64,000 nucleotides of DNA from JAWKOK01 sp963698255 (GTDB lineage: Bacteria; Chloroflexota; Anaerolineae; Caldilineales; Caldilineaceae): positions 186,001 to 250,000 of the forward strand of contig CAVOQD010000011.1 in NCBI GenBank assembly GCA_963698255.1, given 5' to 3'. The translations under genes were made by a program, and so were the position numbers. The first letter of the stretch is position 1; each line of letters begins with the position of its first letter. Below the pieces are notes generated by a model, which was not told where the DNA came from, ran no database searches, and saw only the letters and a list, made by a program, of their open reading frames with translations. Positions 17,864 through 29,129 of this stretch are shown piece by piece.

Positions 17864-19363
17864 ATGTCTGACGCTAGTTCGCAAACACCGGTCGACCGCC
17901 AAGGCGGCAGCGAGGTCGATTTCAGTCGCAAATGGTACGTCATGGCAGCCGTCGCCATGGGCGTTTTTCTGGCCACGATTGACGGCAGCATCGTCAACAT
18001 CGCCTTGCCGACCCTGGTCGATAGCCTGAATACGAATTTCGCCACGGTGCAGTGGGTGGTTCTCTCCTACTTGCTGACGCTGGCGACCCTGCTGCTGAGC
18101 GTGGGCAGATTGGGTGACATTCGCGGCAAGAAGCGCATCTATGCAACCGGGTTCGTCGTCTTCACCATCGGCTCGCTGCTCTGCGGCATCTCCAGTTCGG
18201 TCTACATGCTGATTGCGATGCGCGTCGTTCAAGGCGTCGGCGCAGCCATGATCCTGGCATTGGGACCCGCCATTGTCACCGAGGCCTTTCCCGGCAACGA
18301 AAGAGGTCGCGCTTTGGGGCTCATCGGCTCCATCGTCTCCATCGGCATCATCACCGGGCCTGTGCTCGGCGGCCTGATTCTCGGACGCCTGTCGTGGCAT
18401 TGGATCTTCTTTGTGAACCTACCGGTCGGTTTGCTGGGCGTGTGGATGGTTCGGCGCTACGTGCCCGATATTCCGCCCAGTGGCGGGAAGACCTTTGACT
18501 TTCTGGGCGCGGGATCGCTCTTTGTCAGCCTGTTGAGCCTGCTGTTGGGCCTGACATTCGGCCAAGAGATGGGGTTCACCGATCCGGTTGTGTTGGGCCT
18601 CTTCGGCACGTGGCTGCTCTTCCTGGCCATCTTCATCATCACCGAACTGCGGGTGGAAGAGCCGATGATCGACCTGCGCCTCTTTCGCAACGGCCTCTTC
18701 AGCATCAATCTGGTCACCGGCTTTCTGACCTTTGTCGCCATCTCCGGCACAATCCTGCTTCTGCCCTTCTACCTGCAAAATGTGCGTGGACTTGAAATCC
18801 AGATTGTGGGCTTGATGCTGATGGTGACGCCGATTGGGCTGGGCATCGTGGCGCCCTTCTCCGGCTCATTGTCAGACCGCATCGGCTCACGGCCGGTGAC
18901 GGTAGCTGGGCTCGTTATCTTACTGTTCGGCTATCTGGCCATGAGCACGCTGGGTGCGGAGACCACTTTGCTGGGGTATGTCCTACGACTCGCGCCCATC
19001 GGCGTGGGCATGGGCGTCTTCCAATCGCCCAACAACAGCGCCATCATGGGAGCCGTGCCCAAGCGAGCGCTGGGCGTTGCCTCCAGCCTGCTGGCCGAGA
19101 CGCGCACGTTGGGCAATGTGGTCGGCGTCGCCGTGCTCGGGGCCATCTGGGCCACCCGAGCCGTTTACTACAACGGCGCCCCGGTGGAAGGCGGCCCGAC
19201 AAACGCAGCCATCCCCATTCAGATACCGGCCATGCAGGACACTTTCCGAGCTTCGGCCTTCCTGATCCTGATAGCGTTGGTCTTTGCCGTCTGGGCATTC
19301 GTCAGCGAGCGCAGATCCAGAGGGAGGGCCGCCGCCCTGCCGACAGGGGCATCGTCTGCATAG
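17864..19363 (+). CDS. MFS drug exporter, DHA2 family (14 transmembrane type)
   Basis: About 499 residues, intact, with regular hydrophobic segments consistent with 14 helices. DHA2 motifs: LATIDGSIVNIALPTL in helix 1, SVGRLGDIRGKKRIY (motif A), RVVQGVGAAMILALGPAIV and the motif C-like GIITGPVLGGLI. It is a proton-driven exporter, probably of drugs or other amphipathic compounds; the substrate is not predictable. The frame is open upstream to 17786, but the promoter places the start at ATG 17864 (MSDASSQ). Confidence 0.88.
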   Translation: MSDASSQTPVDRQGGSEVDFSRKWYVMAAVAMGVFLATIDGSIVNIALPTLVDSLNTNFATVQWVVLSYLLTLATLLLSVGRLGDIRGKKRIYATGFVVFTIGSLLCGISSSVYMLIAMRVVQGVGAAMILALGPAIVTEAFPGNERGRALGLIGSIVSIGIITGPVLGGLILGRLSWHWIFFVNLPVGLLGVWMVRRYVPDIPPSGGKTFDFLGAGSLFVSLLSLLLGLTFGQEMGFTDPVVLGLFGTWLLFLAIFIITELRVEEPMIDLRLFRNGLFSINLVTGFLTFVAISGTILLLPFYLQNVRGLEIQIVGLMLMVTPIGLGIVAPFSGSLSDRIGSRPVTVAGLVILLFGYLAMSTLGAETTLLGYVLRLAPIGVGMGVFQSPNNSAIMGAVPKRALGVASSLLAETRTLGNVVGVAVLGAIWATRAVYYNGAPVEGGPTNAAIPIQIPAMQDTFRASAFLILIALVFAVWAFVSERRSRGRAAALPTGASSA

Positions 19364-19757
19364 GGCAAGATCAGCCGTTCACGATTTGTCATTCTGATCG
19401 GGTCGATCTGGAGCCTTCACTCCGGCACAACACCAGCGAAGGCATGTCCTGAGTGCAATCGAAGGAATCTCGTTTTTTCTCCAAATCGTGAACTGCTGAA
19501 GATGGCGGAAAAGGCATTTCGTAGGACGGTTGCCGATCACCCGTAGTTGTAACGGCAACCTGCGGCTGCTACAGTAGACAATGTTGTCGATCCAGCTCTC
19601 GATCATGGCGGCAATACCGATGCTTGTGCCGCGTTGATTCGCCTGGAACTGACTATGTGACCGTCCCGAATTGACCTGGCGATTTCGTTCGTAGTAACCG
19701 CTTTTGCGCTCTGAACGGTTAAAGCCGTCACTACGAACTTTTTTCTGGACACTCACT
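19364..19757. other. Intergenic region with dispersed repeats and a terminator-like hairpin
   Basis: 19385-19500 carries degenerate words of the GTCATTCTGA...AAGGAATCTCG type. 19688-19746 is a hairpin with a T-run. No gene is supported. Confidence 0.55.
19688..19746 (+). terminator. Hairpin followed by T-run
   Basis: GTTCGTAGT near the left end pairs with ACTACGAAC, with further imperfect pairing GCTTT/AAAGC inside, and is followed by TTTTTT. It lies 12 nt before the peptidase start codon, so it is either the terminator of the MFS transcript or an attenuator. Confidence 0.5.
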
Positions 19758-22331
19758 ATGCAACCCCGATTTCGCCTGACACTTGCCCTCGCCGTCCCAC
19801 TTGGCCTACTGATTGCACTGCTCGTAATCGCCGCTCCCGCGTCGATGTCCCGCGCCCGACCGTTGCCGCTCATCGCGCAGGCGATGGTCGAGCGTTCCGA
19901 ATCGAGCCCCATTGAATCGATCCCACGCGGGCTTCGGCCCTGCACTCTTTCTCGTCCCCATGCTCGACGACCAGGCCCTGAGCGCACTCCCGCCGACCCT
20001 GATCCTGCACACGCCGCTCGATGCGCAACGCTCTCTCTTTTTCGCCAGTGGCGGCCCGGCCGATCTGCGCAGCATGCAGGACGCGGGCATTGACGCCATC
20101 CTGTTGGATGCGCAGACGGCGGGTCGTCGCTACTACCTGGTGGACGCACAGCACAACCAGCTACGAGCAGAGGATCTCGCCGGCGGCGAGATCCTCTACG
20201 ACGCAGGCGCCACGCTGCTGGTGGGGACATCGCAGACGAATGAACGAACGATGGTCGAGACGCTGACAAACCGCGGCCTTCGGATCTCGCTGATCACCGC
20301 CGATCCCTTTCGCTTTGCGGATGCAGAGGCAGTCAACGCAGCGTCGTTTGAACAGATCGACGATACCGATCCGTTCATTGCCGGACTGTTGGGCCAGTTG
20401 AACACAGCAGATCTGGCCAGAATTATCGGCGAATTGAGCGGTGAGAGCGCACGCCGAGATCGGCGGTTCGACGGTTGTCATTGACACGCGCTACACGTTC
20501 TCATCGCGCATCGTTGAATCGGAGCAGTACATCTTCCACGCCTATGAGCAGATGGGCATTGACGTACACTATGCGAACTGGACCTATGGATCGTACAACG
20601 GGCGCAACGTGGTCGCCGATCTCAAGGGCGTGCTGCATCCCGAGCGAGTCTGGTTGATCGGCGGCCACTTTGACAGCAATTCGGAGATTCCGTACAGCCG
20701 CGCGCCGGGCGCAGACGACAACGCCAGCGGCAGCGCGTCGACGCTGCTGATCGCCGCCATTCTGAATCAGGTCGATCTGGCCGACACGGTTCGCTTCGTC
20801 CATTTCTCCGGCGAAGAACAGGGGCAATGGGGCAGCAAGCGCTATGTGCCCACGTTGGCCGGAAACGGCGAGCAGATCATGGGCTTCATCGACATCGACA
20901 TGATCGGCTGGGACGGCAATGGCGATCGCGTGGCGGAACTGCATACCGGCACAGGCGAGGCATCGAACCTGCTGGGTTCGGCCATGATCGACGCCGGCGC
21001 CGCCTATTCCCTCGGTCTCAGTTTTGAGCGCAAGACCACCAGCGCCAGCCGCTTCTCCGATCACTCGCCCTTCTGGGACGGCGGCTACCCGGCCGTCCTG
21101 GCCATCGAAAACTTCTTCGTCGACGGCATTCCCGCCGACCGTTCGCCCTGGTATCACAACAGCGGCGACACCTTGGACCATGTCGATCTCGACTATGTGT
21201 TGGCCTATGCCAGGACGGCGCTGGCCACGATTGCCGAGCTGGCCGGCGCGGCAGAAGATCATCGATCCTCCAGATCCCACGCCGACACCTGAGCCTGCAA
21301 CGGCCACGCCCACGGCCACGTCGGGTCCGTCCGGCTGTGTCAATCTGGTCGTCAATGGCGGCTGGGAGGAGACCGGCGGCTGGCGCTACGGCACAACGCC
21401 CTTCTCGGCGCGGGTGGTTTCATCGCCGGTCCATGCGGGCGAGCATGCATTGCAGCAAGGCATTCCGGCAAGCGAGGCCAATCGAGCGGCCCATTCGTCG
21501 GCCTTTCAGGAGGTAACGATTCCGGCCGACGCCGAGAGCGTGGAACTGCGCTACTGGGCGAGACCCGGCGGCAGCGGCGACGGCGTCGACTTCCGTGAAG
21601 TGCGGCTGCTGACCCCCAGCTACGGCAATTTAGCCCAGATCGACCGGGACACGACAACCGGCGACAACCAGTGGCACGAAAAGGTCTTCGATCTGAGCGC
21701 CTACCGGGGGCAGACCGTTGTCCTCTATTTCAATGTCTACAACGACGGCAACAACAGCCAGATCTGGATCTACGTCGATGATGTTGCCCTGCTGTCATGC
21801 AGCGAAACCCTGCCGGCCGACACGCCGACACCGACATCCATACCCACTTCGACATCCGCTACATCGATACCCACAGTGACGCCCATAGTGACGCCCACAG
21901 CCACCGTGCCTATCACCGCGACCGTCACGCCGACGGCGACGATAGTGCCGATCGGCACACCGTCGCCGGGCCCTGTTGCGGTCTCTCCAGCCTCCATCGA
22001 TCTCGATCTGCGGCAAAGCGAAAGCAAGACCGCCATCACCTTTGATGACGGTGGTGTGGCTCAGCCCTGGCGATCCGAGTCGTCAGCGGACTGGATTTCG
22101 TTGCCTCACAAGCAGGGGAGAACGGACGAGACGTTGCAGGTTGTGGTCGTCCCGGCCGCTCTGCCTGGGCCGGGCCAGACTGGGGAGATGACGCCAACGA
22201 CCGCGCTCACAGCAACGTCATCCGTCTCGATCACCTTCTCGGCCATCAGCAACACGTCCCATGTCGACATCACAGTCACCTATGGTCCGTTGGAGCATAC
22301 ATTCATCCCAGTGGTTTCCGGCGCAGACTGA
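19758..22331 (+). CDS. Secreted M28 family metallopeptidase with C-terminal modules, three frameshifts
   Basis: About 857 residues. It has an N-terminal signal peptide (FRLTLALAVPLGLLIALLVI), a PA-like or unassigned region, then the M28 aminopeptidase core. Zinc ligands are visible in LIGGHFDSNSE, GADDNASGSA, HFSGEEQGQWGS, FIDIDMIGWDGN and the final DHSPFWD/WYHNSGDTLDHVD. After a Pro/Thr linker comes a jelly-roll-like CBM/MAM-type module (NLVVNGGWEETGGW to IYVDDVALLSC). A second Thr/Pro linker follows, then a BACON-like Ig module ending HTFIPVVSGAD. Extra bases lie near 19926, 20449 and 21255. It probably digests extracellular peptides. Confidence 0.85.
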
Positions 22332-22342
22332 GACGGTTCCCT

Positions 22343-22487
22343 AGCCAGCGTGTCGGAGAGAAAACCGATAGGACGCGGATGACGCTGATCTTGACTGATT
22401 TCCGCGGATAAATCGAGAGAAATCCGCCTTTATCCGCCAAGATGCGCATTATCCGCGTCCCACGTTCTGTCACTTCGACAGGCTGCT
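22343..22487. repeat. Inverted repeat, family B (AGCAG-CTGTC ends, GACGCGGAT core)
   Basis: Terminal ends AGCCAGCGTGTCGGAGAGAA (left) and TTCTGTCACTTCGACAGGCT (right) pair imperfectly. Inner arms GGACGCGGAT and ATCCGCGTCC are exact. The right end overlaps the stop codon of the neighbouring kinase gene. A related copy is at 44799-45056. Confidence 0.75.
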
Positions 22488-23517
22488 ATACCAACCACTT
22501 GACCATCGATTCGAAATCGAAGTCGATGTAGGGCACGCCATGTTCGATCCGATCTTTGCGACCGGCCATGAAGGCGGCACACCAGGGGTCGTCCAGATGG
22601 TCAACGTCAAAGCTGCGGTGGATGATGGCGTAGAGGTCGATCTCGCGCTGCTTGAGAAACCAGGGGATCTCGGCCAGCCAGCGCGAATCCAGTTGGTTCT
22701 CCTGTCGATAGCCACGAAGAAAGTGGGTGAGAAACTCGTCTGTGAATGCCCGCTGATCCGCATGGCCCATGACGTTGTAGAAGAGAACGATGGCGATATC
22801 GTTGGCATACCACTGATAGTGGCAGTCGTCGAAATCGAAGAGTGTGATGACGCCGTCCTCATCCACAAACATATTGCCGGGATGGGCGTCAAAGTGGATC
22901 AGCCCGTAGGCATCCTCTGTTTGAGGCAAGCCGGCCAGATGATCGATTACCTCCTGAAATCTGCTTGCGGCCAATGCTTCACTAGCCGGCAGATGTTTCA
23001 TCTCGCCGATCATGATGGGATCATCCCACTGAGGGCGATAGGCAATTGGGTCGGTCGGACGGTAGCTGCGGCTGAGCGCGTGCATGCGGCCCAACGTGCG
23101 TCCATACGTCTCGTAGAGCGCCGGCGTCCACCCGACTGCGGACGGCGGCTTGCCCTGGGCCTTGACGAAGGCCGTGGCAAGAAACTGGTCTCCGTGGCCG
23201 TCGTCAATGGCTTCAACCAGCCGGCCTCGCTCGGACCGGATCGCCCTGGAGACCGAAGCGTCGCCCTCCGCTAGATAGTTGATCCAATCCACCTCGCCGA
23301 GGATCAGCGACTCGCTGCGACGTTGGCTATGGCCGATGCGCAGAATGTAGTGCCTCCCGCGCTGAAGATCGGAGTCGCGCTGAAACTCGTAGATGAAGCT
23401 CTCGAACCCATCCAGAGCCTGCACCCGGTCATCTTCCAGGCCGCCATTGACGCCGAACCGCGTCAGCGCCTCAACCAACATGTCATCTGTGAACCGCTCC
23501 CGTATGCGCTGTTCCAT
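22486..23517 (-). CDS. Aminoglycoside phosphotransferase (APH)/choline-kinase-like protein
   Basis: About 343 residues, intact. The small-molecule-kinase core is present: YILRIGHSQRRSES in the N-lobe, catalytic loop LIHFDAHPGNMFVDEDG (Brenner-type HxDxxxxN) and ITLFDFDDC with the metal-binding Asp. The C-terminal lobe is helical. Members phosphorylate hydroxylated small molecules, and the substrate is not evident; antibiotic resistance should not be assumed. ATG 23517 (MEQRIRERF) is chosen at the domain start, because the longer frame upstream runs through the family A repeat. Confidence 0.85.
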   Translation of the reverse strand: MEQRIRERFTDDMLVEALTRFGVNGGLEDDRVQALDGFESFIYEFQRDSDLQRGRHYILRIGHSQRRSESLILGEVDWINYLAEGDASVSRAIRSERGRLVEAIDDGHGDQFLATAFVKAQGKPPSAVGWTPALYETYGRTLGRMHALSRSYRPTDPIAYRPQWDDPIMIGEMKHLPASEALAASRFQEVIDHLAGLPQTEDAYGLIHFDAHPGNMFVDEDGVITLFDFDDCHYQWYANDIAIVLFYNVMGHADQRAFTDEFLTHFLRGYRQENQLDSRWLAEIPWFLKQREIDLYAIIHRSFDVDHLDDPWCAAFMAGRKDRIEHGVPYIDFDFESMVKWLV

Positions 23518-23526
23518 TCTCACTCC

Positions 23527-23637
23527 ATCTGTGACTCTACTGCAAAAACCACGAATGGCACGAATTTCACGAAGTGCACCACTGAGAAAATTCGTGCCAT
23601 TCGTGAAATTCGTGGTTCTTGCAGTGAACTCATCTGT
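23527..23637. repeat. Inverted repeat, family A
   Basis: Ends ATCTGTGACTCTACTGCAA (23527-23545) and TTGCAGTGAACTCATCTGT (23619-23637) are imperfect reverse complements. The core stem is made of CACGAAT/ATTCGTG words. It lies between the kinase and GST genes. Confidence 0.85.
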
Positions 23638-23639
23638 AA

Positions 23640-24347
23640 CTATCCAAACGTCAATGGCGAATCGTTGGCCGGAACCAGGTCGTCGATAAAGTCCAGTGTT
23701 TCGACCTCGGACGCAGCCAAGGATCGCCACTCCTGCATGGACGGCAACCCCATAACAGCATCCACAAACTCCTGGGCGGCGGCCGGCAAAGGGACTCCGT
23801 AGGTGACAAAGCGCATGGCCACCGGTGCATACATGATATCGGCGATGCACATTGGGCCAAGCAGCCATGGACCCTGGTCACGGTAGCGGCTGCGGCAGCC
23901 GTTCCAGATGTCGACAACGCGTGCGATCTGGAGCTGGGCCGCGTCTGAGAAATGGGTGAGCGCAATCGGTCTGACCATGCGGATGTTCTGGGGCAATTCA
24001 TCGCGCAGGGCGAGGAAACCCGAGTGCATTTCCGCAACAATCGACAGAGCCTCAGCCCGCGCGGGCGAAGCTGCGGGCCAACCCAACGCGCCGGGACACT
24101 GCTCGCGCACATATTCCATGATGGCCAGACTGTCCCAAACGGTGACGACATCATCAGCGGCGCTATGATCCAGCAGCACCGGCACCCGTCGCGTCGGCGA
24201 ACAGTGGCCGATCCGTTCCTGCCATTCGCCGGTGAACAACGGAAGGCGAATGATCTTGAAGTCGATCCCGCTCTCGCGCAGATAGAGCCATCCACGCAGC
24301 GACCAGGACGAGTAATTGTGGTTACCGATGACGAGCGTATAGGTCAC
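23640..24347 (-). CDS. Glutathione S-transferase family protein
   Basis: 235 residues, intact. The thioredoxin-like N-domain starts LVIGNHNYSSWSLRGWLYLRE, with the SSWS serines at the usual catalytic position. RRVPVLLDH contains the cis-Pro, and TVWDSLAIMEYVRE the glutathione-Glu/Asp-Ser loop. The helical C-domain has WLLGPMCIADIMYAPVAMRF. It is probably a zeta/YfcF-like GST acting in detoxification or isomerisation. The stop codon abuts the family A palindrome. Confidence 0.88.
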   Translation of the reverse strand: MTYTLVIGNHNYSSWSLRGWLYLRESGIDFKIIRLPLFTGEWQERIGHCSPTRRVPVLLDHSAADDVVTVWDSLAIMEYVREQCPGALGWPAASPARAEALSIVAEMHSGFLALRDELPQNIRMVRPIALTHFSDAAQLQIARVVDIWNGCRSRYRDQGPWLLGPMCIADIMYAPVAMRFVTYGVPLPAAAQEFVDAVMGLPSMQEWRSLAASEVETLDFIDDLVPANDSPLTFG

Positions 24348-24503
24348 AGCGTATGCTTCCTTTCACTAGAGTCGCACCACCAACATCGGGACGCGGCTTC
24401 CGTGCCCATGCGTGATTCCACACAGTCCAGCACAACACTCAGTATAGTGAGTCCTCCCTGTGATCGCAAGGATATCGTCGACATTCGACCCATTCCCATA
24501 TTC

Positions 24504-24633
24504 ATCTGTGAGTCCACTGCAAAAAGGAAAAACAACCACGGATTACACGAATTACACGGATTTTTCACTGGGGGCAATCCGCATAATCTGTGAAATCCGT
24601 GGCAAAGCTAGTTCTTACAGCAGAGTCATCTGT
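24504..24633. repeat. Inverted repeat, family A with ACGGATT core
   Basis: Ends ATCTGTGAGTCCACTGCAA (24504-24522) and TTACAGCAGAGTCATCTGT (24615-24633). The core differs from the other copies, using CCACGGATTACACG words, while the ends are conserved. Confidence 0.8.
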
Positions 24634-24749
24634 GACGGAGTCCGGGATTCCAACGTGATCAGGAAACCATCTGTGCTCTATCCGTACAGGTCTGTGTGCA
24701 TCTGTTGCGAAAATCGGTATTTGCAGCGGAGTCATCGGCGGCAGATCTT

Positions 24750-24778
24750 TTGCGCCATGACGATCCCAGCACTATAAT
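24750..24778 (+). promoter_or_regulatory. Sigma70-type promoter giving a leaderless mRNA
   Basis: TTGCGC (24750-24755), 17 nt, TATAAT (24773-24778). ATG 24786 lies 7 nt after the -10, at the expected transcription start. Confidence 0.6.
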
Positions 24779-24785
24779 TCAGAGC

Positions 24786-26850
<2,065 letters not shown>

Positions 26851-26863
26851 TGCGGGAACCAGG

Positions 26864-26935
26864 GATCCACGAAGGTTCACGACGATCGGCAAAGGACAGT
26901 TCGCGCTTCGTGTCTATTCGTGCTCTTCGTGGATC
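26864..26935. repeat. Inverted repeat, family D (GATCCACGAAG ends)
   Basis: Arms GATCCACGAAG (26864-26874) and CTTCGTGGATC (26925-26935) are exact, with imperfect pairing inside. It shares ends with 16881-16972. Confidence 0.8.
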
Positions 26936-26959
26936 ATCATTGCCTTGGAATCGATCAAG

Positions 26960-27716
26960 ATGAGCACGATTGACGCCAAGGAGCCGCCGACAGGGCGCTT
27001 GCTGCCGCTGCTCTTTCGCAGCGAGCAGACGTACGGCTGGAGCATCGGCATGCGACGCATCACCCGGATGTTGCTGGCCGATGCGGCAATGCCGTCCGGG
27101 CCGGTGGTCGATCTCGGTTGCGGCGGCGGATCGATGCTCACGGAACTGGCGCAGATGTTTCCGGGGCGTGACATCTATGGCCTCGATCGACATCAGTCAG
27201 CCGTTCGGCAGACAGCGGCCAAACGATCGGGGCGTTCCATTCAAGCCGACATCAACCGGCTTCCGCTGGCCGGGCAGAGCGCGGCCCTGTTGCTGGCTCT
27301 CGACTCGCTTGACCAAGCGAGCGTTGATCCCGCACAATCATTGGGCGAGTGCCGGCGAGTGCTGGTACGCAACGGGCTGTTGCTGATTCGTGTCAGCGCC
27401 CACAATTGGCTCAGAGGACCGCACGACGCCGCCTTCAATACGGGCGACCGGCAGGCGATGGCAGATCTGACGGTCGATGTTGCAGGATCAAGGCTTTCGG
27501 CCCATGCGCTGCACCTATGCGAATCTGCTGCTCGCTCCGCCCGTGATCGCGGTCAGGCTGCTGCAACGGCAAGGTTGCTTGCCCATGTTCGAAACGATGG
27601 CCCAGCAGACTGCGCTCGATGCGTTGATGGCAGGTGTCTTGACGGCAGAAGCCCGCTGGTTGCACCGGCGCAATTTACCCTTTGGGCTTAGTTTGTTCGT
27701 GCTCGCTCGCAAATGA
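26960..27716 (+). CDS. SAM-dependent methyltransferase (class I), frameshifted
   Basis: About 251 residues. Motif I is VVDLGCGGGSMLTELAQMFPG, the acidic loop is IYGLDRHQSAV, then SIQADINRLPLAGQSAALLLALDSLD, a methyltransf_11-type arrangement. The C-terminal part (LLLAPPVIAVRLLQRQG to LPFGLSLFVLARK) resembles small-molecule or lipid methyltransferases. One extra base near 27473 separates MADLT from SMLQDQGF. It lies between glycosyltransferases, so a role in modifying a surface glycan or lipid is plausible. ATG 26960 follows the family D repeat without a clear ribosome-binding site. Confidence 0.78.
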
Positions 27717-27795
27717 TTCGGGTGCCTTGGCGCACTATGCTTGCATCGTAAACAGAATAAGCAAAGAACGTTTTGATGCCGAAGGCAGCGTGCTT

Positions 27796-27843
27796 CGCCT
27801 CACCCTGACCGTGCACTTTAGGGCGCACGGTCAGGGTGAGGCG
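27796..27843. repeat. Perfect 19-bp inverted repeat
   Basis: Arms 27796-27814 and 27825-27843 are exact complements (CGCCTCACCCTGACCGTGC), with a 10-nt loop. It lies 34 nt before the GT2 start. Confidence 0.9.
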
Positions 27844-27876
27844 GAGAGAGCGTTACCTTGAAATCCAGGATTCACC

Positions 27877-28638
27877 ATGCCCAAGACCGACAACGGACCG
27901 CTCGTCTGCACAGTCCTGCCCACCTACAACGAGCGCGACAACATCCGCCCGCTGATCGAGGGCGTGCTCGATGCCGCCGTGACGCCGACACATCGTGATC
28001 GTGGTCGACGACGACTCGCCCGACGGCACATGGCAGGTCGTAGAAGAGGTTGCGAAGGAACGCAATCGGCCGGATCACACAGTCGTTTTTCTGGTGCGGC
28101 GGACCACCGAATCCGGGCTGACGTCGGCCATCCAGCGCGGCATCGATGAGGCGATCCGGACACTTGGCGCCGACATCGTCACCTGGATGGACTGCGACCT
28201 CTCCATGCCGCCGGAAGATGTGCCGAAGTTGGTCTTGGCCATCGTTGAGCGAGTGCGACCGCTGTCGACATGGCCGTCGGCTCACGCTGGATTCCCGGCG
28301 GCGCCGACGTCGCCCATGGATTGATGGCGCGCTCACTCAGCCGGGTCATCAACACCTACGCCACAGCCCTGCTCGGCAACGATGTGCATGACTACACCAG
28401 CGGTTTCATCGCCGCGCGGGCCGACGTGCTCAACACCATCCGGCTGCGCGGCGACTACGGCGAATACTGCATTGACTTACTGGGAAGGGCCATCCGATTG
28501 GGATACAATATCGTGGAAGTGCCCTACGTCTGCGTGCCGCGCACGGCCGGCGACAGCAAGACCGGGGCCAATCTGCTCGACTACCTGTCCAAAGGGCGCA
28601 AATACGTCAGCGCCGCCTGGCGGGTCTATCGGGAATAG
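27877..28638 (+). CDS. Polyprenol monophosphomannose synthase-like GT2, two frame breaks
   Basis: About 253 residues. It has a GT-A fold of the DPM1/Ppm1 type: VCTVLPTYNERDNIRPLIEG, IVVVDDDSPDGTW with the UDP/GDP-binding Asp residues, WMDCDLSMPPEDVPKLV as the DxD-like metal site, and MAVGSRWIPGG. It would make polyprenyl-phosphate sugars that serve GT39-type enzymes such as the one at 24786, a consistent pathway link. An extra base lies near 27988 and a missing one near 28252. There is no C-terminal membrane domain, as in the short soluble forms. Confidence 0.85.
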
Positions 28639-29129
28639 CAGATCCGCTTTTTGGGAACAAGAAGAATTGCGGCAGAGGGTAATCTGTCACCCTGAGTGGG
28701 TATACATCGATTCATTGATGCACCCAAGAAATCAACGAAGGGTCTCGACGTTGCCGAGCAGATTCTTCGCCGGCCTGTCATCATATTCGATCGATTGACG
28801 CCAACTCACTTCTAGTGAACAAGATTGTTTTCGCGACGAGAAATGCTCTGTCACTCCTTCGGCTGCGCTCAGGACAGGCCTGAGCGGGCTTATCTTAGGA
28901 CGACACTGTCCTAAGTCACCAGCGAAGGGTCTCGATATCGCACAGCCGAGATTCCTCACTGGCGTATTGCCAATCCGGAAGTGCTCGGGCTGACCCGCTC
29001 GGAATGACAGTAGCACGTTCATTCCAGTTAGAGGGCCGGGAATCCGGCGAGGCACACTCAGAATGACTTGGCTTGCAGTATCGAATCTGACAATTGATCA
29101 TTGACTATTTGATTTGGGACACAAGACGC
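28639..29129. repeat. Intergenic region of degenerate dispersed repeats
   Basis: It contains several related words: TCACCCTGAGTGGG, CGAAGGGTCTCGACG, CTCCTTCGGCTGCGCTCAGG, CGAAGGGTCTCGATATC and CCGCTCGGAATGACAG. It also holds the exact hairpin CTTAGGAC (28894-28901) / GTCCTAAG (28908-28915). This is a cluster of a common bacterial intergenic repeat type (GTCATTCTGAGC...GAAGGGTCTC). No gene is seen. Confidence 0.6.

Larger units (their letters stand above)
24348..24785. other. Intergenic region with palindrome and promoter
   Basis: It holds the family A element 24504-24633, an isolated family A end TTGCAGCGGAGTCATC (24721-24736), and the promoter of the glycosyltransferase. No gene is seen. 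Confidence 0.6.

Noticed and set aside
22486..23868. Longer N-terminus for the APH-like kinase
   Set aside because: The upstream 117 codons are read from the family A palindrome and the antisense of the GST gene.
28639..29129. CRISPR-like repeat cluster
   Set aside because: The repeated words are degenerate, irregularly spaced and in both orientations; no spacer-repeat periodicity.
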